From NCBI RefSeq assembly GCF_004340875.1, contig NZ_SLXQ01000004.1, forward strand, positions 1 through 64,000: 64,000 bases of DNA, read 5' to 3'. A program made the position numbers and the translations under genes. The stretch is from Tamaricihabitans halophyticus. GTDB taxonomy: Bacteria; Actinomycetota; Actinomycetes; Mycobacteriales; Pseudonocardiaceae. The notes beneath the pieces were generated by a model. The model saw nothing but the letters and a program-made list of their open reading frames with translations. It did not search any database and had not been told where the DNA came from. This document shows, in pieces, positions 33,870-41,539 of this stretch; within the stretch, counting starts at the first letter, position 1, and each line of letters starts with the position of its first letter.

Positions 33870-35053
33870 TCGCGAGTGGTACCCACGACGCTGATGAAAC
33901 TCACACAGGCACCCGGCTGGCCGCCGAGGTTATGCGTCAACGCAAGGTCTCGTCCATTGTCGATCTGCCGCTGATCGGCTTGCCCACGCAACTGTAGCCA
34001 GCATTCGAACAACATCCGCAACCCGCTCGCCCCGATCGGATGGCCGAAGCTCTTCAGCCCGCCATCCGGGTTCACCGGTAGCACCCCATCCAGATCGAAT
34101 GCCCCCGCCAGCACGTCCTTCCAGGCGAGGCCACGTTCGGCGAATCCGAGGTCTTCCATCAGCACGAGTTCGGTTGGCGTAAAGCAGTCGTGTACCTCGG
34201 CCAGTCCCAACTGCTCTCGCGGATCGCGGATGCCGGCTTGCTGGTAAGCGTCCGTCGCGCAGTGCACCACTTCGGGAAAGCTCGTGTAGTCGTAGCCCGG
34301 GTCGCTCGCTCCGGTCGCTGGACCAGCAGTCAACGACAGTGCCTTCACGAAAAGCGGTTGGTCGGTGTATTCGTACGCGTCCTCGGCACGCACGATGATC
34401 GCCGCCGCGGCACCGTCGGCTACCCCAGAGCAGTCGAATACGCCTAATGCGCCAGCCACCCTCGGCGAGTTCGCGATGGTTTCCTTCGGCACCTCCTTAC
34501 GAAACTGTGCCAGCGGGTTCAACGCACCGTTCTTGTGGTTCTTCCACGCGATCCTGGTCAGCACCTCCTTGAGTTCGGGTTCGGCAACGCCGTACTTGTG
34601 CGCATACGCGGGCGAGAGCAAGGAGAACATCGCCGGCGCGGACAACTCCGCGGCCGTTCCGTCTCCCCCGCCACCCCCGGTGGCAAGCCCGGATATTCCC
34701 GAGTCCTTCAGCTTCTCGACGCCGATCGCCATCGCCGTGTCGAAAGCGCCGGAGGCGACCGCGTAGCACGCGTTGCGAAACGCATCCGAGCCGGTCGCAC
34801 ACATGTTCTCCAGCCGTGAGACCGGCTTGTAGTCCAGTTTCAGTGGCTTCGACAACGTCAGACCGGAAACCCCGGAGTCGAGCGTGCCCAGCCAGAACGC
34901 GTCCAGCTCGGCATAGCCGAGACCGGCCGACGTGGCCGCCGCTGTGCTTGCCTCGAGTACCAGGTCATCAGTCGACTTACGCCAGTGCTCGGTGAAGGGC
35001 GTGCAGCCCATCCCGACGATGGCGACCCTGTCCCGGATCCCGTTCGACCCCAT
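33866..35053 (-). CDS. Thiolase / acetyl-CoA acetyltransferase (SCP-x type)
   Basis: A 395-residue thiolase-fold protein: nucleophile Cys85 in ENMCATGS, EVHDCFTPTELV, and GGLKSFGHPIGASG near the C-terminus. This pattern is that of SCP-x/lipid-transfer thiolases used with branched or sterol-like side chains. The gene starts with ATG in the TGATG overlap with the upstream HMG-CoA-synthase/DUF35 gene, so the two are translated together. A complex is likely, as in archaeal thiolase-HMGCS-DUF35 assemblies and the mycobacterial Ltp2-ChsH2 pair. Confidence 0.9.
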   Translation of the reverse strand: MGSNGIRDRVAIVGMGCTPFTEHWRKSTDDLVLEASTAAATSAGLGYAELDAFWLGTLDSGVSGLTLSKPLKLDYKPVSRLENMCATGSDAFRNACYAVASGAFDTAMAIGVEKLKDSGISGLATGGGGGDGTAAELSAPAMFSLLSPAYAHKYGVAEPELKEVLTRIAWKNHKNGALNPLAQFRKEVPKETIANSPRVAGALGVFDCSGVADGAAAAIIVRAEDAYEYTDQPLFVKALSLTAGPATGASDPGYDYTSFPEVVHCATDAYQQAGIRDPREQLGLAEVHDCFTPTELVLMEDLGFAERGLAWKDVLAGAFDLDGVLPVNPDGGLKSFGHPIGASGLRMLFECWLQLRGQADQRQIDNGRDLALTHNLGGQPGACVSFISVVGTTRD

Positions 35054-36480
35054 CAGTCCGCTCCCTCGGTCCTAGCCGCCACCGGGCGGGCCTTCCAGAA
35101 GTAGTTGTGCACCCCGTCCGCGGTGAACAGCCGGCGGAAGGTCATCTCAACCCGGTCACCAATCCGCACCTCGGTCACGTCCACATCGGTCAGCTCGCAT
35201 TGGAAGCGGCCACCGCCGTCAAAGTCGATGACAACCACGACCGCAGGCGGGTTCATCGAGTACGCCAGCCGATCCACGGTGAAGGTCGTGATCGTTGCCT
35301 GAACGTCGGCGAACGGTACCGGCTCCATCTCGTCAGCCGCCGCGCACGACTGGCATACCCGAGTCGGCGGCAGGTGTCGGGTACCGCATGCGACGCACCC
35401 GCTTCCCTGGAAACCGAACTTCCATCGCTCGTTGCGGTGTGCGGGTGGTGCCGCTGGGCGCGGCGGATCCGGGCGACGCGGCGGTTCGCGGCGCAACATG
35501 CCGCGCCAGGTGAGGAAGTTCGCGTAGTCGACGGGTAGCTTGCCCGATGGGCGTGCCGCCAGCCGCACCGCCGGGCGGTCCTTCCGGTAGTCGGGGAGCA
35601 AATCGGTCGCGGTGAACAGCATCGCGTCGGCGCCATCCCCGATACTGACAACCAGAATGTGGTCGTGGGGCTCGGCTCTGTCCAACGCATCAGCAAGCAG
35701 CACACCAAGGTGGGCGCATCCGGTATTGCCAATGCTGGACCCGAGGTCGTCGATAATGATCTTTGGGTGCACGCCCAGTGCCTTGGCAGCGGCCCGATTC
35801 GACCGCGCATGTGGCCCGACAACAACGATATGGGCTATCTCGCCGATGTCCACATCGGCCTGTTTGCACGCTTCGCTCGCGGCCTCAACCGCGAGTGGAA
35901 CGTACACGGATTCCCCGAATCGTTCCTCCCAGACGCGGGATGTTTGTCCGCCTGGCTCCCGCCAACGATCCAGCAACTCGGACGTAGCAGATGCCTTGGC
36001 GACAAAATCGGCGAGGACGCCCGAGGCGCCGCAGCCGAGCGCGGCGGCACCGTCACCACCGTCGCTCTCGTCCGCACCTCCGGCAAGACCGGTGCGAACG
36101 TCCGAAAGCACCACGAGGGTCGATCTGTCATCCCGGCAGCCATCGAGCGCCCCCGCGAGGGCACCGACCGCTGATCGAGATGATCCGACCATATCGTAGG
36201 CGGCAACGGAGGTAGGCAGGCTCAGCGCGGCGTGGATCGCGGTCGCGTTCGTCTTGTCCTGATATGCCGGTGCGGACGTAGCGAACACCAAGGTATCCGG
36301 CGCGGCCACGCCAACCAACGCGTGTCGAGCCGCCTCCACGCCTAGCGAAGTGGTGTCCTCATCATAGGAAGCTACGGCCCGCGTACCACCTCGAGTCGGA
36401 ACCCCCAGGGCCTCCCCGATCGCTGACCGCGCCAACCGCCACCGCGGAATATAGGTTCCATAGCAGGTGATTCCGGCCAC
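35053..36480 (-). CDS. HMG-CoA synthase-like / DUF35 OB-fold fusion protein
   Basis: A 475-residue protein. Residues 1 to about 330 have the KAS III/HMG-CoA synthase fold, beginning VAGITCYGTYIPRWRL. The region that should hold the catalytic Cys reads YDMVGSSRSAVGAL (95-108) and contains none. Residues about 355-475 are a DUF35 unit: a zinc ribbon with Cys362/365 and Cys376/379, then an OB fold (VPFADVQATITTFTV). GTG 36480 is preferred, with AAAGGA upstream; a longer open frame has no such site. It sits between the MFE-2-type dehydrogenase and the thiolase in one operon. Confidence 0.88.
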   Translation of the reverse strand: MAGITCYGTYIPRWRLARSAIGEALGVPTRGGTRAVASYDEDTTSLGVEAARHALVGVAAPDTLVFATSAPAYQDKTNATAIHAALSLPTSVAAYDMVGSSRSAVGALAGALDGCRDDRSTLVVLSDVRTGLAGGADESDGGDGAAALGCGASGVLADFVAKASATSELLDRWREPGGQTSRVWEERFGESVYVPLAVEAASEACKQADVDIGEIAHIVVVGPHARSNRAAAKALGVHPKIIIDDLGSSIGNTGCAHLGVLLADALDRAEPHDHILVVSIGDGADAMLFTATDLLPDYRKDRPAVRLAARPSGKLPVDYANFLTWRGMLRREPPRRPDPPRPAAPPAHRNERWKFGFQGSGCVACGTRHLPPTRVCQSCAAADEMEPVPFADVQATITTFTVDRLAYSMNPPAVVVVIDFDGGGRFQCELTDVDVTEVRIGDRVEMTFRRLFTADGVHNYFWKARPVAARTEGAD

Positions 36481-36493
36481 TGGGCTATCCTTT

Positions 36494-37396
36494 TCAGTCG
36501 AGGTACTTGGCAAGTAGCTCGGATTCCTCGGTCGCGCTGAGCGGCGTACTGTAGCCATCCTCGGCCCGAATCTGGTCGAAGCTCTTCGCGATCTCCTCCG
36601 CCGTCGGCACCGCATCCTTGCCCACAAACCAACCAGGGCCAACCGCGACGAAAGCACGCGCGTAGCGGCCACCGCCCGCCGAGTACACCTCATGGGTGAC
36701 CGGACATTCCTTGCTGACCAGGTAGACGACAAGCGGCGTGACCAGCTCGGCCTGGGCAAACTCGCCGAGCGGACCCATCAGTCCTTCGGTAAGTCTCAAT
36801 GCGGCCATCGGGGCAATGACGTTCGAGTGAATACCGTACTTCTTACCCTCGATCGCCAACACATTGGACAGTCCAACCAGACCCAGCTTGGCCGCTCCGT
36901 AGTTCGCCTGGCCAAAATTGCCGAACAGTCCAGCGGAGGACGTGGTGAAGATCAGCCGCCCGTACCCCTTTTCCTTCATGACCCGGAATGCCGGGCCCGT
37001 GACGTGAAACGCGCCGTGCAGGTGAACTCCGAGCACTGTTTCCACGTCCTCGGCCGTCATCTTGGCGAACGACCGGTCCCGTAGTATCCCGGCATTGTTG
37101 ATCACGATGTCGACGGAGCCGAACGCGTCAAGCGCACGTTGGACTATCGCGGCTCCGCCAGCCGCGTCCGCGACCGAATCGTAACTGGCCACGGCCGTGC
37201 CGCCAGCCGATTCGATCTCCTCGACAACCGCGTCCGCCGCCGAGGCGGCTCCGCCACTACCATCCGGGTTTCCACCCAGGTCGTTGACCACGACGTGGGC
37301 GCCCCGGCGGGCCAGTTCCAGCGCGTAGGTCCGGCCGAGACCGCGGCCCGCACCGGTGACGATCGCGATCTGACCGTCGAATTTGATGTCAGTCAT
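36494..37396 (-). CDS. MFE-2-type 3-hydroxyacyl-CoA dehydrogenase (SDR)
   Basis: A 300-residue SDR: TGAGRGLG cofactor loop, VVNDLGG after it, NNAGILRD, TSSAGLFGNFGQANYGAAK with the Tyr/Lys pair. The DLGGNPDGSGG insertion and the C-terminal THEVYSAGGGRYARAFVA stretch are marks of the dehydrogenase domain of peroxisomal multifunctional enzyme 2 and of Hsd4A, which act on (R)-3-hydroxyacyl-CoAs. It is the first gene of the operon that includes the HMGCS/DUF35 protein and thiolase, giving an oxidation-then-cleavage order. Confidence 0.9.
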   Translation of the reverse strand: MTDIKFDGQIAIVTGAGRGLGRTYALELARRGAHVVVNDLGGNPDGSGGAASAADAVVEEIESAGGTAVASYDSVADAAGGAAIVQRALDAFGSVDIVINNAGILRDRSFAKMTAEDVETVLGVHLHGAFHVTGPAFRVMKEKGYGRLIFTTSSAGLFGNFGQANYGAAKLGLVGLSNVLAIEGKKYGIHSNVIAPMAALRLTEGLMGPLGEFAQAELVTPLVVYLVSKECPVTHEVYSAGGGRYARAFVAVGPGWFVGKDAVPTAEEIAKSFDQIRAEDGYSTPLSATEESELLAKYLD

Positions 37397-37444
37397 TACA
37401 GCTCCACATATCGGATCGCGGTGATTCCTGCGACGGCATGCGAA

Positions 37445-37873
37445 TCACGAACTCAGCAGAAAACTCGCGGTAGCCGCCACGGCGACCGCACCGGTTTGCC
37501 GCGCGCAACTCAGCTCAACCTCGACATGACCGCCAGCGGCGTCGTGCGCTATCGAGGTCACCTTGCCGGAGCAGGTGAGCTCATCATCCGGCCAGACCTG
37601 CTCCAGGAAGCGGACCCGATACCGGCGTACATTACGCGCGCCCAGCCAGTCAGTCGCGTAGCTCGCCAGTAGGCCAGCTTGCAGCATGCCGATGGAGAAC
37701 ACCGTGGGAAAGCCGGCGGAACGCGCAAATCCTTCGTCGTGGTGGATCGGGTTGAAATCGCCGGAAGCTCCCGCGTAGCGAACGATATCGGTACGGGTGA
37801 TCGGGCCGAAGGTACGCGGTTCAGCTTGGTCCCCCACTTTGATCTCGTGCACTGCCGATAATGCCTTCGCCAT
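37445..37873 (-). CDS. MaoC-like (R)-specific enoyl-CoA hydratase, catalytic subunit
   Basis: A 142-residue hot-dog protein with the hydratase-2 motif YAGASGDFNPIHHDEGFARSAGF (catalytic Asp and His) near residues 34-56. It begins one base after the stop of the MaoC-N gene, so the two proteins are made together and probably form a heteromer, as HadA/HadB or ChsH-type hydratases do. The product, an (R)-3-hydroxyacyl-CoA, is the expected substrate of the MFE-2-type dehydrogenase encoded next. Confidence 0.9.
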   Translation of the reverse strand: MAKALSAVHEIKVGDQAEPRTFGPITRTDIVRYAGASGDFNPIHHDEGFARSAGFPTVFSIGMLQAGLLASYATDWLGARNVRRYRVRFLEQVWPDDELTCSGKVTSIAHDAAGGHVEVELSCARQTGAVAVAATASFLLSS

Positions 37874-37874
37874 G

Positions 37875-38285
37875 TCAACTCCCCTCCGGCGGTTGGCTCG
37901 TTTGAATCAAAGTGGTCCGCTGCTCGGCCACCGTTCGCCCTTCGGGATCACGAAACTCGTGTATCAGCTTGACGAAGGTCAGCGTTCCACCGCGTCTACC
38001 CGGTTTCTCGTACACATCGCCCAGCCGTGCGGTGACCGTGAGGTCCTGCCCCGCTGTTGGTGGTCCGTCCGGAAACACGAACTCTTCTTCGCCATGCAAC
38101 ACGCGAGCCAGGTCCAATGTGAAGGACCCATAGTCCAGTTCCCCTTGTGGTTCCCACAGGTTCATGGCGGTGGTGAGAAACGTAGGCGGCACGGCCGCGT
38201 CACGCGCATCGTAGGTCTCGTCCCGTGCCATAGTGGCTCGGGCGAATTCGCGGATCTTGCCACGTTCCAACGGCACTTCGTACAT
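37875..38285 (-). CDS. MaoC N-terminal-domain-like hydratase partner subunit
   Basis: A 136-residue protein matching the N-terminal hot-dog domain of MaoC-type dehydratases: VPLERGKIREFARAT at the start, PPTFLTTAMN, LHGEEEFVF and FVKLIHEFRDPEGRTVAEQ. It lacks the Asp/His catalytic pair of its partner. ATG 38285 is the only usual start after an upstream in-frame stop at 38334, which leaves the first strand slightly short. Divergent from the acyl-CoA dehydrogenase gene. Confidence 0.85.
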   Translation of the reverse strand: MYEVPLERGKIREFARATMARDETYDARDAAVPPTFLTTAMNLWEPQGELDYGSFTLDLARVLHGEEEFVFPDGPPTAGQDLTVTARLGDVYEKPGRRGGTLTFVKLIHEFRDPEGRTVAEQRTTLIQTSQPPEGS

Positions 38286-38388
38286 GACGCCCAGTTTGTT
38301 GACATCCCAGGTAGGCAGACAGTAGAGCGTGCCCTAGAGATAGCGGACGTCCTTGTCGAGTGCACTGCATACCCGGCATCGTGCAGAA

Positions 38389-39660
38389 ATGTCGCGCATC
38401 GAGAACGGACGTTCCGATCTTGAAAGTCACTCGAGCAACACGAATTCCGAACCACGCGGTGACGGCAAGAAGAATCGTGCACAGCATGATGCCAATGCGC
38501 TGCCCGTGGTATTGCGGGACCGGATGGCGTCACTCATCGCGGAGTACCCGCCCGCGGAGGTCGACGCACGAACCTTCCGCGGCGCGCAGTTCGATTACGG
38601 CCTGGCATGGGTCGATCATCCCGAAGGCCACGGTGGCCTTGGGATAGCGAAGCACTACCAGGACCTTGTCGACAGGGAGCTGACGGCGGCCGGAGCACCG
38701 GAGGCCCCACTTACCGCACTGATCGGACTGGGCATGGCGGCCCCCGTCCTTGCCGAACACGGCTCGGCGGCCCAGCTCCGCCGTTACCTGCGCCCACTGT
38801 TCACCTGCGAGGAAATCTGGTGTCAACTGTTCAGCGAGCCAGGAGCTGGATCTGACGTCGCCGGGCTCTCGACGATGGCCGTGCCCGACGCGGAGGCGTG
38901 GATCATCAACGGGCAGAAGGTGTGGACGAGCGTCGCGCATCTGGCCCGCTTCGGCTTGCTCGTGACGCGCAGTGACCCGGAGGCGGTCAAGCACAAGGGT
39001 CTCACCTACTTCGTACTCGATATGGCGGCGTCGGGTGTCGAGGTCCGACCGCTGCGCCAGCTCACCGGCGACGCCGAGTTCAACGAGGTGTTCCTGACCG
39101 ATGTCCGGATACCCGACGACGAACGCTTGGGTGCGGCCGGCGACGGCTGGAACGTTGTACTCACGACCTTGATGAACGAACGGGCGGCGATCGGTCAGGG
39201 ATTGTCCTCGGAAGCCTGCCTCCGGGAAGCCGTGGCAATGTGGAACTCGTCGCCCTACCAGACACCAGTACTGCGCGATCGGCTCGCCCAGTTGTGGATC
39301 GAAACCGAATGCGTGCGACTGGCTAATGAACGTTTCAGCGCCGAAGGATCCGTTGCCGCGCCTGGTCCGGAACGATCGGTGGGCAAGTTGGCCGTGACTC
39401 AGCTGAACCAGCGAATCTATGACTTCTGCATGGACCTGCTCGGACCGACCGCGATGCTCTTCGATGACTACGATGCGGACGCCTCGACATCGACCGAACA
39501 CCGCGCCGATCCGCGGTGGAAGTTCCTGCGTTCACTGGCGAACACCATCGAAGGCGGTACATCCGAGATCATGCGGAATATCCTCGCGGAGCGGGTGCTC
39601 GGCCTCCCCGCCGAAATACGCGTCGACCGCGACCGTCCATGGCGCGCCATCCCACGGTGA
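38389..39660 (+). CDS. Acyl-CoA dehydrogenase
   Basis: About 423 residues. The FAD/substrate fold is clear: EEIWCQLFSEPGAGSDVAGL, IINGQKVWTSVAHLARFGLLVTR, and the C-terminal NTIEGGTSEIMRNILAERVLGLP, which holds the catalytic Glu of the family. The start is uncertain: ATG 38389 is taken, with a poor ribosome-binding site, and the first 40 residues are low in similarity to any acyl-CoA dehydrogenase. It should introduce the double bond hydrated by the divergent MaoC pair. Confidence 0.88.
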   Translation: MSRIENGRSDLESHSSNTNSEPRGDGKKNRAQHDANALPVVLRDRMASLIAEYPPAEVDARTFRGAQFDYGLAWVDHPEGHGGLGIAKHYQDLVDRELTAAGAPEAPLTALIGLGMAAPVLAEHGSAAQLRRYLRPLFTCEEIWCQLFSEPGAGSDVAGLSTMAVPDAEAWIINGQKVWTSVAHLARFGLLVTRSDPEAVKHKGLTYFVLDMAASGVEVRPLRQLTGDAEFNEVFLTDVRIPDDERLGAAGDGWNVVLTTLMNERAAIGQGLSSEACLREAVAMWNSSPYQTPVLRDRLAQLWIETECVRLANERFSAEGSVAAPGPERSVGKLAVTQLNQRIYDFCMDLLGPTAMLFDDYDADASTSTEHRADPRWKFLRSLANTIEGGTSEIMRNILAERVLGLPAEIRVDRDRPWRAIPR

Positions 39661-39720
39661 ACCCAACGCCGAGCGGCGCTGCCCGCGATCCCACTGACCG
39701 GCCGCGGTGATTCCGGCTGG

Positions 39721-40485
39721 CTACTCGATGATCCGCAGTCCGGCATCGAGTCGGACGCATTCGGCGTTGAGATAGTCGTTTTCGACAATGTGTTGCACGA
39801 AGGATGCCAGCTCGTCCGGACGCCCCAAACGCTTGGGATACACCATATCGCGCAGCCGACGCGCCATTATCTCCTCGGGCAGCCCGGAGACCATCGCGGT
39901 GTCGAAAGCACCAGGAGCCACCGCCATCACTCGGATCCCCCAGATGCCAAGATCACGAGCGGTCGACTGCACCATCGCGGTGAGCGCCAGTTTCGCCGAA
40001 GCGTATGCGCTGACACCCTGGCTGCCATCCAGTCCAGCAATGGACGACAGGTGCACAATCACGCCACGTCCGCTCGAAGCCGTCGCGTCTTGTTGGGCCA
40101 TCGCGCGAGCCACCTGCCGGGTCACGTCGTAGGCGGCCACCAGGTTCGTGTCAATGACATCGCGCCAGGGCTGCAATGGATGCATAGCGCCGTCACGCCG
40201 GACCGTACGGCTCGCGGGCAAGCCGGTCGCGGCACAGTTCACGGCGACTCGTAGCGCGCCGGCCTCGATCGCCGTGGCTACCGCATGGGCGATTGCGGCG
40301 GAATCCGTGACGTCCGCATGCACCGGAATCGCTCCAGGGCACTGCTCGACGAAGCGCGCCAGCGAGTCCGCGTGCCGGTCGAGTCCAACAACGAGCGCAC
40401 CGCGATCGGCCAATCGTTGCGCGGTGGCCGCGCCCAGTCCCGAGCCCGCTCCCGTGACCAGTGCGACGTTTCCGGCGATGTCCAT
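39721..40485 (-). CDS. SDR, 3-hydroxyacyl-CoA dehydrogenase type II-like
   Basis: A 254-residue SDR: TGAGSGLG cofactor loop, DVTD, LSSIAGLDGSQGVSAYASAK with Ser, Tyr and Lys, and VAPGAFDTAM. The layout resembles HSD10-type 3-hydroxyacyl-CoA dehydrogenases. The ATG at 40485 has GGAGG nine bases upstream, whereas the ATG at 40494 directly abuts GGAGG, so the shorter protein is preferred. It is downstream of the alpha/beta hydrolase on the same strand, with a 53-bp gap. Confidence 0.85.
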   Translation of the reverse strand: MDIAGNVALVTGAGSGLGAATAQRLADRGALVVGLDRHADSLARFVEQCPGAIPVHADVTDSAAIAHAVATAIEAGALRVAVNCAATGLPASRTVRRDGAMHPLQPWRDVIDTNLVAAYDVTRQVARAMAQQDATASSGRGVIVHLSSIAGLDGSQGVSAYASAKLALTAMVQSTARDLGIWGIRVMAVAPGAFDTAMVSGLPEEIMARRLRDMVYPKRLGRPDELASFVQHIVENDYLNAECVRLDAGLRIIE

Positions 40486-40538
40486 GGATGCCATCCTCCA
40501 GCCACCGGCCGCCCGGCCGACGGCACTTGTTGTCGGTA

Positions 40539-41396
40539 CTAACCGCCGGTGTGGTCGATGATCGCCGTAACGATCCGGTGGAAGGCCGTAGCCGGCAACT
40601 CGTGACCCATTCCTTCGATCGTCAGGAAAGTCGAGCCGGCGATGGCTGAGGCGAGCGCGGCGCCATGGTCGGGTGGCGCCATGACGTCCTCGGTTCCGTG
40701 GATCACCAGCGTGGGGACTCCGATCGAGCTGACCAGACCTGCCCGGTCACGCGATGCCAGTGCCGCCTTCGTGTGGTTCGCGGCGGCCGCGGCACGGTCG
40801 CCGCGCTTGTCTTCCAACTCGATGATCATTCGTTGGGCTGCCTCGTCGAACGGTTCCAGGGTGCCCGCGTTGATCCTGGCCAGCTCTACTACCGAATCGA
40901 CCCTCGCCTGTGCTGACTGGGGCGGGTTCGCTCCGTACTCGGTCTGCCACGCGACGATCCGAGGATCAGGTACCGCGCCCCGGAACGTACCGGTGCTCGG
41001 GTCTATGGGTTCGGCGGTGGACATGATGCAGGTCATGGACAGCATCCGGGCCGAATACTCGAGCGCGATCTCCTGCGCGACCATGCCACCCATCGAAGCA
41101 CCGACAACATGTGCCGCCGCGATCTCGAGGCCGGTGAGCAACCCGACCGCGTCGGCGGCGAGGTCGGTGAACGTATACGGATTCGTCTCGAAGTCGACGG
41201 ACGAGGACAGTCCCACATCCCGCTGGTCATAGCGGATGACGTAGCGCCCATTGTCGGCGATACGCTGGCATAGCGGCTCGGGCCACGCGACTCCTTGCGC
41301 ACCAAGGCCCATGATCAGCAATACCGCCGGGTCAGCCGGCTTTCCGAAGGTTTCACACCAGATACGCAAACCATTGGCGTCGACAGTGCGCTCCAC
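40539..41396 (-). CDS. Alpha/beta hydrolase
   Basis: A 285-residue hydrolase. The nucleophile elbow is GASMGG, the acid lies in HGTEDVMAP, and the His in GMGHELP. RYDQRDVGLSS shows it is of the aclacinomycin-methylesterase/haloalkane-type subgroup. GTG 41396 has AAGGAGG five bases upstream; the open frame extends further but without a site. It lies between the LAL regulator and the SDR on one strand, so it may be under LAL control. The substrate is unknown. Confidence 0.87.
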   Translation of the reverse strand: MERTVDANGLRIWCETFGKPADPAVLLIMGLGAQGVAWPEPLCQRIADNGRYVIRYDQRDVGLSSSVDFETNPYTFTDLAADAVGLLTGLEIAAAHVVGASMGGMVAQEIALEYSARMLSMTCIMSTAEPIDPSTGTFRGAVPDPRIVAWQTEYGANPPQSAQARVDSVVELARINAGTLEPFDEAAQRMIIELEDKRGDRAAAAANHTKAALASRDRAGLVSSIGVPTLVIHGTEDVMAPPDHGAALASAIAGSTFLTIEGMGHELPATAFHRIVTAIIDHTGG

Positions 41397-41539
41397 GATG
41401 TCCTCCTTACGATTGTTTGGTACAAGTCTCCTGCCGGTCGGCCAGCCGCCGATACTGGAGTCGGCCCGCCGATTACCCGGCAAAGCCGCGAGTAGCCGAG
41501 ATGCCGTGGGACACGTCGGGCCACGCGGCCCGCGAGTAC

